Numbered from the stretch's first letter, positions 53,101 to 61,104 are shown. The stretch: 64,000 nt of DNA from an uncultured Prevotellaceae bacterium (GCA_902784615.1 CACZVN010000007.1:1-64000), one strand, 5' to 3'. Notes: generated by a model not told the origin, from the letters alone. Numbers and translations are program-made.

Positions 53101-54590
53101 ACCGTAAGGCACTGCCGGCACCTGTCATTCAGGTGACCGACCGCGAATATGTGGAGCCTAAGAACGACCAGGAGCGGCTGTTTGCCAAGATTTTCGGTGA
53201 TATCCTGACCATGGACAAGGTCAGCGCTACCGATAACTTCTTCGAGTTGGGTGGTACGTCGCTGATGGTGACGCGTGTGATTATCGAGGCCGACAAGGCT
53301 GGCGTGCATGTGGCTTATGGCGATGTCTTTGCCAATCCAACCCCACAACTGCTGGCTAACTTCATCAATGGCGGAGCCACTGCTACCGACGGTGCTCAGG
53401 CAGGCAACGATGAGGTGAGCGGATTCGACTATACCGCTATCAACAATCTGCTGCAGCGCAACACGCTTCGTACCTTCCAGAAAGGTGAGTGCCAGAAGTT
53501 GGGCAAGGTCCTGCTGGCTGGTTCCACCGGATACTTAGGTATCCATGTGCTGCGTGAACTCATCGACTCAGATGCCGAAGAAATCTACTGCATGGTACGT
53601 GGCAATACGATTGAGGCCGCTGAGGGTCGTCTGCGTACCTTGTTATACTATTACTTCTCCAGTTCGTTCAAAGAACTCTTTGGCAAGCGCCTGCATATCG
53701 TTCTTGGTGACGTGACGAAGGCGTTCGATGCCAGTCTGAAGGTAGATACCGTCTTTAACTGTGCTGCCAATGTGAAGCACTTCTCCAAAGGAACGGATAT
53801 CGAGGACGTCAACATCGGCGGTGCTAAGTACTGCGTTGATTTCTGCCTGAAGACGGGTGCCCGTCTGGTTCACGTGTCAACCACCAGTGTGGGTGGCCTT
53901 TCCGTCAACGGCGTGCCTGCGCCTGATGTGGTACTGACAGAACAGAACCTCTACTTCGGTCAGACGCTCAGCAACCAGTATATCTACTCCAAGTTCATGG
54001 CCGACAGGATTATACTCGATGCCGTGGCTCTGCATGGACTCAGCGCGAAGGTGATGCGTGTGGGTAACCTGGCTGCCCGTAGTACAGACGGAGAGTTCCA
54101 GGTCAACTTCCAGTCAAACAGTTATATGGGTCGTATCAAGGTCTATAACATGCTGGGATGCTGTCCATACGCCATGTACGATGCGCCGGCAGAGTTCTCG
54201 CCCATCAACGAGACGGCCCGTGCAATCGTCCTGTTAGCATCCACGCCGAAGGACTGTACCGTGTTCCATCCTTATAACAATCACATCCAGTTGATGGGTG
54301 ACATCCTGACGCAGTTGGGGGACATTACTGGTGGCGTCCGCTTCGTGGAGCCTGATGAGTTTGAGGCCGTGATGGCAGAGGCTCAGAACGATCCGCAGAA
54401 GGCCAAGCAACTGTCGGCCCTGTTGGCTTATAAGGATATGGCCCATGGACAGAAGTCGGCCAGTGTGGGACGTCAGAACAGTTACACGTCGCAAGTGCTC
54501 CACCGCTTAGGTTTCTACTGGTCAACCACCTCATGGGATTACGACCAGCAGATGCTGCAGGCCATTGCCGGCTTCGGATTCTTTGAATAG
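47187..54590 (+). CDS. Two-module nonribosomal peptide synthetase with terminal reductase
   Basis: A 2467-aa NRPS with order C-A-T-C-A-T-R. First C domain: HHIIGDG near residue 150. First A domain: YTSGSTGVPKG near 602 and GYGPTE. First carrier: Ser992 in GLTSISA. A repeat-derived linker occupies about 1034-1066. Second C domain: HHLVFDG near 1186. Second A domain: YTSGSTGTPKG near 1641. Second carrier: Ser2025 in GGTSLM. Reductase: GSTGYLGIHVL near 2110 and Tyr/Lys in QYIYSKFMAD, an NADPH-dependent thioester reductase. The N-terminal C domain suggests an acylated start. Release as a dipeptide aldehyde, or a cyclised pyrazinone, is inferred. Both specificity pockets appear the same. A carrier-activating phosphopantetheinyl transferase is not in the window. 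Confidence 0.95.
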   Translation: MKTIAPLSKVQYGLYVECVAHQGEACYNLPYLYVLDGSLEEDKLKTAIETAVAAHPTLFTRIELNEQGDPLQTIDDTETFRLDIETIDNEQWIIDNSSEKKSADANNYQLSIINYQFKKLIVPFDIYQDRLFHIRLLKDAEHYYFFLDIHHIIGDGTTLKVMLADVDKVYGGGTLEPEAMTMAEVAMAEAELRKTSAFEEGKQWYAQNFDCGDCFTQLMPDLEEPEHSEASLVRTLDVEMAEVDAFCKEKGIFKSNFFTTAYSFLLAKYNNEQESLFTTIYNGRTDKRFLHSVGMTVKTLPVYAKFDNETKVLDYLKAGQDQMGGVRQHEAYAFSDALNDLGLQSNSMFAWHGMMFADEQLCGKPMKTIRLCNSTLEASLYLKAFILNGQYHIKAEYNSNEYSQELISQYLESYETVVKGFLKEEYLRNISIATANQIDMLDGFNHTDVDYDDTQTIVSLFRRQAKATPHNIAVVYKDKQYTYAEVDEISDRIAGYIASKGLGTEDVVSVLIPRCEWMAIASLGVLKAGCAYQPLDPSYPKERLNFMMQDANAKLLIADAELRPIVDEYQGDVLLTKDLGLCAAVSQQPTEPRPENLFILLYTSGSTGVPKGCQLTHGNLVCFCHWYQRYYDLKPEHRVAAYASYGFDACMMDMYPALTCGATLHIIPEEIRLDLVALNDYFEQNQITHSFMTTQVAYQFATSIENRSLQHLSSGGEKLASLTPPEGYHFYNGYGPTECTIFTTTYLVDKKIKDIPIGKPLDNMRLYIVDPQGHRLPVGAAGELWISGPQVSRGYLNRPEKTAEVYIGNPFTDDEKYARVYRSGDIVRYLPDGNIQFVGRKDGQVKIRGFRIELKEVESIIREFPGIKDATVQAFDVDDGEHQSSGGGKFIAAYIVSDEQIDIEALNNFILDQKPPYMVPAVTMQIDAIPLNQNQKVNKRALPKPEKKAAVVEESNIPMNVLEEELHEMIAGIVNNTEFGVTTVLGYAGLTSISAIKLAVQVNKRFGVTLDSKSLVKTGTLQSIENEILKETLFQPLPAREGSGRTQGQSQSTPLPDREGQGGGSVPLSYAQMGVYVECMKNPTATVYNIPFKVAFQKTIDIQALADALRALVKLHPQLTAHFGSEGSETVQIVAPEQQVEIAMSNLSEAELERYKHEFVRPFNLNRGPLYHFEIVTTEQQVYLLMDVHHLVFDGASMDLFLNQLCARLNGEALDSEDLSYANFVMEEKEAENGEAFAAASAWFQESLGALEGVTEIPADLTNPIEQGTISLATSPFDMSAVDAFCRANHITPAHLTLAAVFYTLSRFSNSERLCITTISNGRSNLRIHDTIGMFVNTLALSAQIGHQTVQAFLQEVSENFDKTLAHENYPFAKIAADYDLSAEIMFAYQMGVVSQYTCQGKELELESLELNVPKFRVAFYIKEYKGVPSVWIEYDNGRYSQGLMQSLADSVSLAVQAFISNPKATLTNVPLVDTKQLSVLDGFNQNDVDYDATQTVISLFRQQVAQHPDNIAMVYHDVRLTYQQVDEQSERIAQYVQSLGLSNEDVVSVLIPRSEWMVIASLGVLKAGCAYQPLDPSYPAERLNFMMQDASAKLLIADAELRPIVDEYQGKVLLTKDIAALPVAEAPVVADIKPSSLFILLYTSGSTGTPKGCQLEHGNLVAFCHWYHRYYDLKPEHKVAAYASYGFDACMMDMYSALTCGAAVYIIGEDIRLNLPDLNDYFNREGITHSFMTTQVGCQFAMNFDNHSLLHLSVGGEKVLPLTPPTNYQLHNGYGPTECTIFTTTYPMKEFEQNAPIGKPLDNIRLYIVDKQLHRLPIGAVGELWVSGPQVSRGYLNRPDKTAETYLKNPFTTDEKYSRCYRTGDIVRYLSDGNIQFVGRRDGQVKIRGFRIELKEVEAVIRQYPDIKDATVQAFDYENGGKFIAAYIVSDTQVDIKELNSFIAQQKPPYMVPAATMQIDAIPLNQNQKVNRKALPAPVIQVTDREYVEPKNDQERLFAKIFGDILTMDKVSATDNFFELGGTSLMVTRVIIEADKAGVHVAYGDVFANPTPQLLANFINGGATATDGAQAGNDEVSGFDYTAINNLLQRNTLRTFQKGECQKLGKVLLAGSTGYLGIHVLRELIDSDAEEIYCMVRGNTIEAAEGRLRTLLYYYFSSSFKELFGKRLHIVLGDVTKAFDASLKVDTVFNCAANVKHFSKGTDIEDVNIGGAKYCVDFCLKTGARLVHVSTTSVGGLSVNGVPAPDVVLTEQNLYFGQTLSNQYIYSKFMADRIILDAVALHGLSAKVMRVGNLAARSTDGEFQVNFQSNSYMGRIKVYNMLGCCPYAMYDAPAEFSPINETARAIVLLASTPKDCTVFHPYNNHIQLMGDILTQLGDITGGVRFVEPDEFEAVMAEAQNDPQKAKQLSALLAYKDMAHGQKSASVGRQNSYTSQVLHRLGFYWSTTSWDYDQQMLQAIAGFGFFE
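47445..47536. repeat. In-frame inverted/tandem repeat in first C domain
   Basis: ATAATTGATAATT on the left (to 47475) and four copies of ATTATCA-type units on the right (47505-47536) are inverted with respect to each other. They encode DNEQWIIDNS and NYQLSIINYQ at about residues 87-117. The rest of the C domain is intact. Confidence 0.75.
50287..50385. repeat. Two REP-like palindromes forming the NRPS module linker
   Basis: CCCCTCCCT-GCG-AGGGAGGGG lies at 50292-50312 and a related palindrome CCTCTCCCT-GAT-AGGGAGGGG at 50346-50366. They encode the low-complexity linker LPAREGSGRTQ and PLPDREGQGGGS between the first carrier and second C domain, without disturbing the frame. Confidence 0.8.
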
Positions 54591-54592
54591 GT

Positions 54593-55909
54593 ATGAATAG
54601 GGAAGAAAAGGCGGCATTCAGTACGGAGTTCTGGCGCTATCTGTGGTCATCCATCCTGATAGCGCTCTCGGGTTGCTTGGGGAATGTGGTCGATGGTATC
54701 ATTGTCGGTAATTTGATAGGTGAGGATGGCGTCAGTGCCATCAACCTATCGAAGCCGGTGGTCCAGTTGATGTTTACACTGAGCATTCTCGTAGAGACAG
54801 GTGCTGGTATGTTGGTAGGCTTTGCTCTGGGAAAGAAGGATATGGTACGCCTGCGCTATCTCTATACACAGTCTATGATTGGCTGTTTCCTGATAGGTTT
54901 GGCGTTTACGATGATAGGTCTGTTTTGGTCTGAAGGGGCTACGGCCTTGCTTTGTGACAACGAGCACCTGTTCCAACCTACTCTGGAATATCTCCGTCCG
55001 ATGCTATGGGGTGGTCCTGCTTACCTGATGATGTGGGCCATCAGTACCATGGTGGGTGTCGATGGTAGTCCGCGTCTGGTGTCAATAGCCATCCTCATCG
55101 ATAATGCGGTGAACCTGATGCTCGATGTGGTCTTCATCAAATACTTTGGCTGGGGCATTGCTGGCTCATCTGCTGCCACCATCGTTGGCCATCTGGTAGG
55201 TATCGTCCTCATGTTCTGGCATTTCCATTACAAGACGAACCATCTGCGTTTCTCCTTCAAGCACGAGACACCCGAGTGGGTGAATATCCTCTCGCAAGGA
55301 GCACCTATGGCCGTTGCCTCCGTATGTCTCACACTGCTGTTGTTCTCAGCCAACAACGTGATACTCTCAACGGCAGGTCGTAATGGTATCTTTATCTTCG
55401 CCGTCTGTATGAACCTCCTGCAGATCTATAATCTCTTCTTGGCAGGTACCTGTCGCACCCTGCAGTCGTTAGGTGCCATCCAAGTGGGTAAGGGCGACGA
55501 TGAGGCTTTCCATCTGGTGCTGCGCAACTCTTTTGGGTTCATTTCCGTCTCGATGGCTATCACCTGTGTGCTGGTGTGGATCTTTCCGCAGTTTGTGGCT
55601 GAGTTGTTTGGCGCCTCTACCCCAGAGGTTCTCAAGGAGAGCAATCATGCCCTGCGCGTCTTCGCGCTGAGTTTTGTTCCCTTCTGCTATATCTACGCAG
55701 TGATGGTGGTCTATAAACTTTACAACTGTCACAAGATGGCGATGTTCATATCGTTCGCCCTGTCGCTGACGGTCATTCCCGTACTGTGGATCATAGCAAA
55801 AGCTGCACCAGATTACCTCTGGTACAGCTATCTGATCGCTTACATCATAGAGATTCTTGCCATCGTCGCCCTACATAAGATAGGGCATCTGCAGTTCAGT
55901 CTGTCGTGA
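54593..55909 (+). CDS. MATE family efflux transporter
   Basis: A 438-aa inner-membrane exporter with twelve hydrophobic segments in two halves, ordered as in MATE (NorM/DinF-like) Na+ or H+ antiporters: an N-terminal LSGCLGNVVDGIIVGNLIG segment, then AINLSKPVVQLMF, and a second half starting around LSQGAPMAVASV. The gene starts 3 bases after the NRPS stop, so it is the last gene of the operon and the natural candidate for exporting the NRPS product. A general detoxification role is possible. Its end overlaps the converging 55896 gene by 14 bases. Confidence 0.93.
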   Translation: MNREEKAAFSTEFWRYLWSSILIALSGCLGNVVDGIIVGNLIGEDGVSAINLSKPVVQLMFTLSILVETGAGMLVGFALGKKDMVRLRYLYTQSMIGCFLIGLAFTMIGLFWSEGATALLCDNEHLFQPTLEYLRPMLWGGPAYLMMWAISTMVGVDGSPRLVSIAILIDNAVNLMLDVVFIKYFGWGIAGSSAATIVGHLVGIVLMFWHFHYKTNHLRFSFKHETPEWVNILSQGAPMAVASVCLTLLLFSANNVILSTAGRNGIFIFAVCMNLLQIYNLFLAGTCRTLQSLGAIQVGKGDDEAFHLVLRNSFGFISVSMAITCVLVWIFPQFVAELFGASTPEVLKESNHALRVFALSFVPFCYIYAVMVVYKLYNCHKMAMFISFALSLTVIPVLWIIAKAAPDYLWYSYLIAYIIEILAIVALHKIGHLQFSLS

Positions 55910-56768
55910 TGATGAGCAACTGCTCACCAGCATCGATGGCGGCCTTGATGTCGCGGCCTCCAGACTGCACCTTGCAGAGACTGATATCATCGCCCTCGAC
56001 ATCGGTGACCTTCAGACGGCCGATCTTCTTCTTGGCCTCGCGGCCTGCAACCGTTTTGACGGTGAATACATCGAAGTGCAGTCCCTTGAAACCGCCTTCA
56101 GCAGAGCCGAGGTCGATATAGACTTCCTTCTGCTTGTCTTTCTTGTCGCGGGCACCCTCAATGATGTTGGCAGACAATGGGAGTTTGGCGTTCAGGTAAT
56201 TGGTGATACGCCATGGCAGACTGTTGATGGCATTGCTGACAGCTCCTGAGGCACTCTCTACCCATGAGAGGTCGCTTGCATTGACACTGAAGGAGGGACT
56301 GAACAGTACCTCGTCGGTATGGGCATCCTTGAAATGGAGCGTCACACTGACAAGTCCTTTATAGACCGTTCTGGAGTGTTTCTTCTTGTCCTTGTCCTCC
56401 CAGGTATCAACCTTCGACGTGGCGGAGATGCTGCCGATGGTGCCATCGACATACCATGTGTGAGGCTGCTCTTTCTCCTCTGGTGTGAGCTGGCCGTCGA
56501 TGGCCTTGATGCGACGGGCCTGGGAGATACCCTTGACAACGGCTGCCTGTACGGCGTCCACATATTTGTCCATGTCCTGCGTGGTCTCACCTGTAATGAG
56601 GGCTGAAAGCACTTCGCCGATTACCTCGCCGGCTGTGGGCTTTGACTCTTTGCGGGTGTACTGCAGCTCATTGATACCAGTGGTATAGACCACATTACGC
56701 ACTTCCTGGGCCTCGGCTCCCATGGCAATCAGCAAGGAGAGCAGGCAAAACATCATGTTCTTTTTCAT
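55896..56768 (-). CDS. Secreted protein of unknown function
   Basis: A 290-aa protein with a signal peptide (about residues 1-20, cut after AEA). The mature part alternates helices and strands: LTPEEKEQPHTWYVDGTIG, SVTLHFKDAHTDEVLFSP and a final KKIGRLKVTDVEGDDISLC. It has some resemblance to CsgG/LpoB-like periplasmic folds, but the similarity is weak and I do not assign a family. The start at 56768 gives the signal peptide. The gene converges on the MATE gene with a 14-base overlap, and there is no terminator between them. Confidence 0.7.
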   Translation of the reverse strand: MKKNMMFCLLSLLIAMGAEAQEVRNVVYTTGINELQYTRKESKPTAGEVIGEVLSALITGETTQDMDKYVDAVQAAVVKGISQARRIKAIDGQLTPEEKEQPHTWYVDGTIGSISATSKVDTWEDKDKKKHSRTVYKGLVSVTLHFKDAHTDEVLFSPSFSVNASDLSWVESASGAVSNAINSLPWRITNYLNAKLPLSANIIEGARDKKDKQKEVYIDLGSAEGGFKGLHFDVFTVKTVAGREAKKKIGRLKVTDVEGDDISLCKVQSGGRDIKAAIDAGEQLLIITTD

Positions 56769-56841
56769 TGTCTTCAATTGTTTTGTTATCTGTTGCAAAG
56801 ATAAGAAATGTTTTTGGAGTTTGCAAGAATCTGGCTGATTT

Positions 56842-56873
56842 TTTGTGGATTACTAATAATTTTAGTACCTTTG
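56842..56873 (+). promoter_or_regulatory. cysS: Promoter of cysS
   Basis: TTTG (56842-56845) and TACCTTTG (56866-56873) are 20 bases apart. The leader holds a tandem GTTTATA/GTTTAGAG-type repeat (56887-56915) right before the ATG. Confidence 0.8.
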
Positions 56874-56915
56874 CAGCCAAATTTTGGTTTATAGTTTATA
56901 GTTTAGAGTTTATAG

Positions 56916-58427
56916 ATGGAATCAAAACTGGTAATTTACAATACGCTGACACGGCAGAAGGAACGCTTCGAGCCGTTGCATGCCCCTAATGTGGGCATGT
57001 ATGTGTGTGGTCCCACGGTCTATGGTGATCCCCATCTGGGTCATGCGCGTCCTGCCATCACGTTCGACTTGGTGTTCCGCTACCTGAAGCACTTAGGTTA
57101 TAAGGTTCGCTATGTCCGTAACATCACGGACGTGGGCCATCTGGAGCATGATGCCGACGAGGGTGAGGACAAGATCGCCAAGAAGGCGCGGCTGGAGCAG
57201 TTGGAACCGATGGAGATCGCTCAGTACTACACCAACCGTTACCATCAGGCAATGGATGCACTGAACGTGCTGCGTCCTTCTATTGAGCCCCACGCCACGG
57301 GTCATATCATCGAACAGCAGCAGTTGGTGCAGCAGATCCTCGACAACGGCTTTGCCTATGAGAGCAATGGCTCGATCTATTTCGACATCGAGGCTTACAA
57401 CAAGAAGTTTAAGTATGGTATCCTCTCTGGCCGTTCGTTGGAGAATATCAAAGACGAGAGCCGTGAACTGGCTGGAGTAGGTGAGAAGCGTAATCAGGCT
57501 GACTTCGCCCTGTGGAAGAAGGCCCAGCCCGAGCATATCATGCGCTGGCCATCACCTTGGAGTGACGGATTCCCTGGCTGGCACTGTGAGTGTACGGCCA
57601 TGGGTCGTAAGTACTTAGGCGAGGAATTTGATATCCACGGTGGTGGCATGGACCTCGTGTTCCCCCACCATGAGTGTGAGATCGCGCAGGCTCAGGCCTC
57701 GTTGGGCCACCCCGCCGTGAAGTACTGGATGCACAACAATATGCTGACCATCAATGGTCAGAAGATGGGTAAGTCGTATAACAACTTCATCACGCTGGAG
57801 CAGTTCTTTACGGGCAACCATCCGCTGTTGGAGAAGGCCTACTCGCCGATGACTATCCGTTTCTTCGTGCTTTCAGCCCACTATCGTGGCACCGTCGATT
57901 TCTCGAACGAAGCCCTTGTGGCTGCAGAAAAGGGACTGGAGAAGTTGCTCAACGCCATCAACGATCTGGAGCGCGTTCAGGCTTCTGCTGAGTGCGACGC
58001 TGAGACGAAGAAGGTGGTGACGGAGTTGCGCCAGAAGTGCTACGACGCCATGAACGATGACTTTGCCACTCCTCAGGTGATCAGTTACCTCTTCGAGGCC
58101 TGCACCACGATTAATAAACTCGTGGATCACAAGGCAACGATCTGTGCCGACTGTCTGAAGGAACTGAAGGAGGTGATGAGTCTCTTCGCCTTCGATATCC
58201 TCGGATTAGCACCGAATTCCAAATTCGGCGCAACGGTAGGGGGGAACTCTAATGATGCCCGTGAGGAGGCCTTCGGTAAGGTAGTGGATATGGTACTTGA
58301 ACTGCGTGCCAAGGCCAAGGCTGACAAAGACTGGGCCACCAGCGACAAGATCCGCGACGAACTCGCTGCTGCAGGTTTCGAGGTGAAGGACACCAAGGAT
58401 GGTGTTACCTGGAAACTGAATAAGTAA
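56916..58427 (+). CDS. cysS: Cysteinyl-tRNA synthetase
   Basis: A 503-aa class I aminoacyl-tRNA synthetase that charges tRNA-Cys. The zinc-binding Cys31 is in MYVCGPTVY. The HIGH-type motif is PHLGH (residues 39-43). The KMSKS-type motif is KMGKS (residues 283-287). The WHCECTAMG and [15 protein letters not shown] blocks carry the other zinc ligands. The C-terminal domain has an unusual insertion near residues 430-445 coded by a palindrome (58212-58228), discussed separately. It has its own promoter and a bidirectional terminator. Confidence 0.97.
   Translation: MESKLVIYNTLTRQKERFEPLHAPNVGMYVCGPTVYGDPHLGHARPAITFDLVFRYLKHLGYKVRYVRNITDVGHLEHDADEGEDKIAKKARLEQLEPMEIAQYYTNRYHQAMDALNVLRPSIEPHATGHIIEQQQLVQQILDNGFAYESNGSIYFDIEAYNKKFKYGILSGRSLENIKDESRELAGVGEKRNQADFALWKKAQPEHIMRWPSPWSDGFPGWHCECTAMGRKYLGEEFDIHGGGMDLVFPHHECEIAQAQASLGHPAVKYWMHNNMLTINGQKMGKSYNNFITLEQFFTGNHPLLEKAYSPMTIRFFVLSAHYRGTVDFSNEALVAAEKGLEKLLNAINDLERVQASAECDAETKKVVTELRQKCYDAMNDDFATPQVISYLFEACTTINKLVDHKATICADCLKELKEVMSLFAFDILGLAPNSKFGATVGGNSNDAREEAFGKVVDMVLELRAKAKADKDWATSDKIRDELAAAGFEVKDTKDGVTWKLNK
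58212..58228. repeat. Intragenic palindrome in cysS
   Basis: CCGAATT-CCA-AATTCGG, with a GC flank on both sides. It encodes part of [12 protein letters not shown] in a region that is normally a variable connector in CysRS. Confidence 0.6.
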
Positions 58428-58462
58428 AAGTAAAAAGGTAAAAAAGTAAAAATGTAAAAAAA
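58427..58462. repeat. AAAAGTAAAAAGGTAAAA repeat after cysS
   Basis: Tandem AAAAGTAAAAAGG-type units directly after the cysS stop, leading into the terminator. Same family as 12221 and 63830. Confidence 0.65.
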
Positions 58463-58492
58463 GAAGCGTGTCAATTCTGATACGCTTCTTTT
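58459..58492. terminator. Bidirectional terminator between cysS and papain-like gene
   Basis: AAAAGAAGCGTGTC (58459-58472) pairs with GATACGCTTCTTTT (58479-58492), with A and T runs outside. It overlaps the stop codon of the peptidase gene. Confidence 0.92.
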
Positions 58493-59232
58493 GTCATTTC
58501 TATGGCGATTGTCTTACGCTTGAATTTCTCGAACGAGAGGTAGTCGAGGCCCTTGTGCGGACGATCTGTGCCCCATGAGTTTTTCATGATGAAGTATTTC
58601 GCCCCAATGCTGTCATGGGCGATGCCCACGATTGCCATCGCGTGTCCCTTACTCTCCCAGCAGATGCCATGATGGGCTCTCACTGCCCGTTCCGTCTTGG
58701 CAAGCAACGAGTCCATGGGGATGTTATAGTAGCGGTCGTGCAACCAGTTGTCAGGTACGTCGATATCTGTCATCTGGTAGTAGGGCTCGTCGTCGTTGCT
58801 TGTCAGGGTGATATACTCGTTGGGGGCACAGACACTACGGGCGAATTCCTGAGGGGTGTAGGTGGCACCGAGCATGAACACCCACTTGGGGGCTGGTGTC
58901 TCCACCTTGCGCATGGCGTCGTAGCCCACGATACCGTATTTCTGTATCAGCCGTAGCAGTGTGGCGCCCATGCCCCGTTTGCTCTCTGGGGCGTTTGGTT
59001 CCTGCTCCAGCATCTTCTCAATATAGTAAGGAGAAAGGTTCACGGAGTCGCCCCAGGCGAGATGCTCCGTCTCGATGGCGGCCAGCATGGCGTAGATCCA
59101 GCAGGTCTGACTCTTCCCCTGATCCTTCACGGGCGTCATACGGTTCAGCACCTCGTGGGTGAACTGCTGAGGCTCCTGTCGGGCACACCCCAACAGCAGC
59201 AGAACGGCCATGAAATAGCAGAATCTCCTCAT
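58471..59232 (-). CDS. Papain-like (C1 family) cysteine peptidase lipoprotein
   Basis: A 253-aa lipoprotein (lipobox LLGC, Cys16). The catalytic set is complete: Gln38 and Cys44 in KDQGKSQTCW, His197 in SKGHAMAIVG and Asn218 in KNSWG. The C1-type fold hydrolyses peptide bonds. Its context is envelope-facing and it has no propeptide, which is unusual for papains but common in Bacteroidetes bleomycin-hydrolase-like members. The substrate is unknown. It converges on cysS with a shared terminator. Confidence 0.9.
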   Translation of the reverse strand: MRRFCYFMAVLLLLGCARQEPQQFTHEVLNRMTPVKDQGKSQTCWIYAMLAAIETEHLAWGDSVNLSPYYIEKMLEQEPNAPESKRGMGATLLRLIQKYGIVGYDAMRKVETPAPKWVFMLGATYTPQEFARSVCAPNEYITLTSNDDEPYYQMTDIDVPDNWLHDRYYNIPMDSLLAKTERAVRAHHGICWESKGHAMAIVGIAHDSIGAKYFIMKNSWGTDRPHKGLDYLSFEKFKRKTIAIEMTKEAYQN

Positions 59233-59253
59233 CGCATGGTATAGGGCAGATGA

Positions 59254-59838
59254 CTATACATATCGCTGTTCGATGATCTCCCAGTTGATGATCTGCCAGA
59301 GGGCAGCGAGGTGGTCAGGACGGCGGTTCTGGTAGTCCAGATAGTAGGCATGCTCCCAGACATCGAAAGTCAGCAGGGGCTTCAAGCCCTTCTGCACAGG
59401 ATTAGCAGCATTCGGCTCCTGGGTAATAACCAGTTTACCGTCTTTTTCAGCGGATAGCCATACCCAACCAGAGCCAAACAGCGTAGCACCTTTCTTTTGG
59501 AACTCTTCCTTGAAAACTTCGAATGAACCAAATTGATGGTCGATAGCCTCTGCCAGTTTGCCAACAGGTTTGCTATCTGCCTTGGGTGCACAGAATTGCC
59601 CAAAATACAGATTGTGGTTCAGGATCTGCCCGGCATTGTTCAGCATACCTCCCTCAGCCCTCAGCACAATCTCTTCCAACGACAATCCTGCTAACGGACT
59701 CCCTTCCAACAGTCCGTTTAGGTTGTTTACATACCCAGCCAAATGCTTCCCATGATGGAAACCAATCGTCTCTTTGCTGATTACCGGCTCTAAAGCCTCC
59801 TGCGCATACGGTAGCGCCATTAATTCAAACTTTCCCAT
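59254..59838 (-). CDS. Iron/manganese superoxide dismutase
   Basis: A 194-aa SOD that converts superoxide to oxygen and hydrogen peroxide. The metal ligands are His28 in FHHGKH, His in ILNHNLYF, and Asp and His in TFDVWEHAYYLDY. The length and order are typical of Fe/Mn SOD, and the GWVWLS segment is present. The metal cannot be read with certainty. The -7 box TATCTTTG on the minus strand lies near 59865-59872. The gene is 21 bases beyond the peptidase start and may be transcribed alone or into it. Confidence 0.96.
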   Translation of the reverse strand: MGKFELMALPYAQEALEPVISKETIGFHHGKHLAGYVNNLNGLLEGSPLAGLSLEEIVLRAEGGMLNNAGQILNHNLYFGQFCAPKADSKPVGKLAEAIDHQFGSFEVFKEEFQKKGATLFGSGWVWLSAEKDGKLVITQEPNAANPVQKGLKPLLTFDVWEHAYYLDYQNRRPDHLAALWQIINWEIIEQRYV

Positions 59839-59961
59839 ATCTTTATCGTTTAGTTATTCTGCTGCAAAGATAGTTATTATTTTAATATAAACACTATTTT
59901 TCCGAATATAATGACCTGATTCAGCAAAAAACACTATCTTTGTAGCCGAAAAGGTGATAAA

Positions 59962-60720
59962 ATGAACGCACAAGAGATAATTACCTACATGGAGTCGCTG
60001 CGCAACGATGAGCAGCGCAAGATACTCATGGGGTTTTTCAAGACAGGACCAGGTGAGTACGGTTTCGGTGATGAATTCTTAGGCCTGAAGGTGCCGCAGA
60101 CGAGGGAGGTGGTTAAGGCCGCAGGACCTGATTTCCCGCTGAGCGAGGTGCCCACGTTGCTGATGTCGAAATGGCATGAGGTGAGACTCTGTGGTTTTTT
60201 GATACTCGTGGCGAAGTTCGAAAAGTTGGCAACGAAGCGACTGGATAATAATGCCGATGCCATCGCTAAGCGCGATGAGATATTGACGATGTATCTGCAA
60301 TATGCCGAGCAGGCGAACAATTGGGACTTGGTCGATCTCTCTGTGCATAAGATCCTTGGGCACTGGTTGCTCCTGCCCACGAACCTGGGCGACAGGGATT
60401 ATAAGATTAAGTTGCTCGACGACCTTGCCGCCAGCCCATGCCTGTGGAAACAGCGCATGAGCATTGTCTGCTCATGGAAGACCTCACAACAGGGCGATCC
60501 CTCGTGGTGCCTCCGCTATGCCGAGATTCATCTCCACCATCCTCACGACCTGATGCATAAGGCTGTCGGCTGGATGCTTCGTGAGATGGGCAAGCGCGTC
60601 TCGATGGATCTCCTGCGTGACTTCCTCCGCCAGCATGCCCATGAAATGCCCCGTACCATGCTCCGCTATGCCATCGAAAAAATGTCCGACCGCGAGCGTC
60701 AAGAGTGGATGAGCCAATGA
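59962..60720 (+). CDS. DNA alkylation repair protein (AlkD-like)
   Basis: A 252-aa HEAT-like repeat protein. The AlkD pattern is visible: YGFGDEFLGLKVPQTRE, WHEVRLCGFLIL, NNWDLVDLSVHKILG, MSIVCSWK and the C-terminal HKAVGWMLREMGKR. AlkD enzymes remove N3- and N7-alkylated purines by excision without base flipping. The gene has a -7 box TATCTTTG (59935-59942) and is followed by the MGMT-like gene with an overlapping start/stop (ATGA), so both are one alkylation-repair operon. Confidence 0.93.
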   Translation: MNAQEIITYMESLRNDEQRKILMGFFKTGPGEYGFGDEFLGLKVPQTREVVKAAGPDFPLSEVPTLLMSKWHEVRLCGFLILVAKFEKLATKRLDNNADAIAKRDEILTMYLQYAEQANNWDLVDLSVHKILGHWLLLPTNLGDRDYKIKLLDDLAASPCLWKQRMSIVCSWKTSQQGDPSWCLRYAEIHLHHPHDLMHKAVGWMLREMGKRVSMDLLRDFLRQHAHEMPRTMLRYAIEKMSDRERQEWMSQ

Positions 60721-61061
60721 AAGACTACCCTGACAAAATGACGCCTGAGCAGGCGAGGATATTCCGTGATGATGTACTGAACATTGTCAGCCAGATACCT
60801 TGTGGCTGCGTTACGACTTATGGCCATATTGCAGCCTTAGCCGGCTGGCCAAGTCACTCAAGGATGGTAGGCCGCACATTGCGTTATACTCCTGGAGCAG
60901 AGTCATTGCCCTGTCATCGTGTGGTGAACATCGAGGGACGCACCGCCCCTGGTTGGAGCCACCAGCGTCCGTTGCTTGAGTCCGAAGGCGTCACTTTCAA
61001 GCCCAACGGCCACGTAGATATGCAGCGCCACCTATGGGATCTATCTTCTTATATTCCATAA
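60717..61061 (+). CDS. MGMT/ATL family alkyltransferase-like protein
   Basis: A 114-aa protein corresponding to the C-terminal domain of O6-alkylguanine-DNA alkyltransferase. The helix-turn-helix is seen in VTTYGHIAALAGWPSHSRMVG, and the acceptor motif is PCHRVV with Cys66, where ATL proteins have Trp. An active methyl acceptor is therefore possible in a short protein lacking the N-terminal domain. It overlaps the AlkD-like gene (ATGA, start 60717). Confidence 0.87.
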   Translation: MKDYPDKMTPEQARIFRDDVLNIVSQIPCGCVTTYGHIAALAGWPSHSRMVGRTLRYTPGAESLPCHRVVNIEGRTAPGWSHQRPLLESEGVTFKPNGHVDMQRHLWDLSSYIP

Positions 61062-61104
61062 CTTCATAAATGACGGGAAACATTTGAAATGATGAAAATA
61101 ATAG

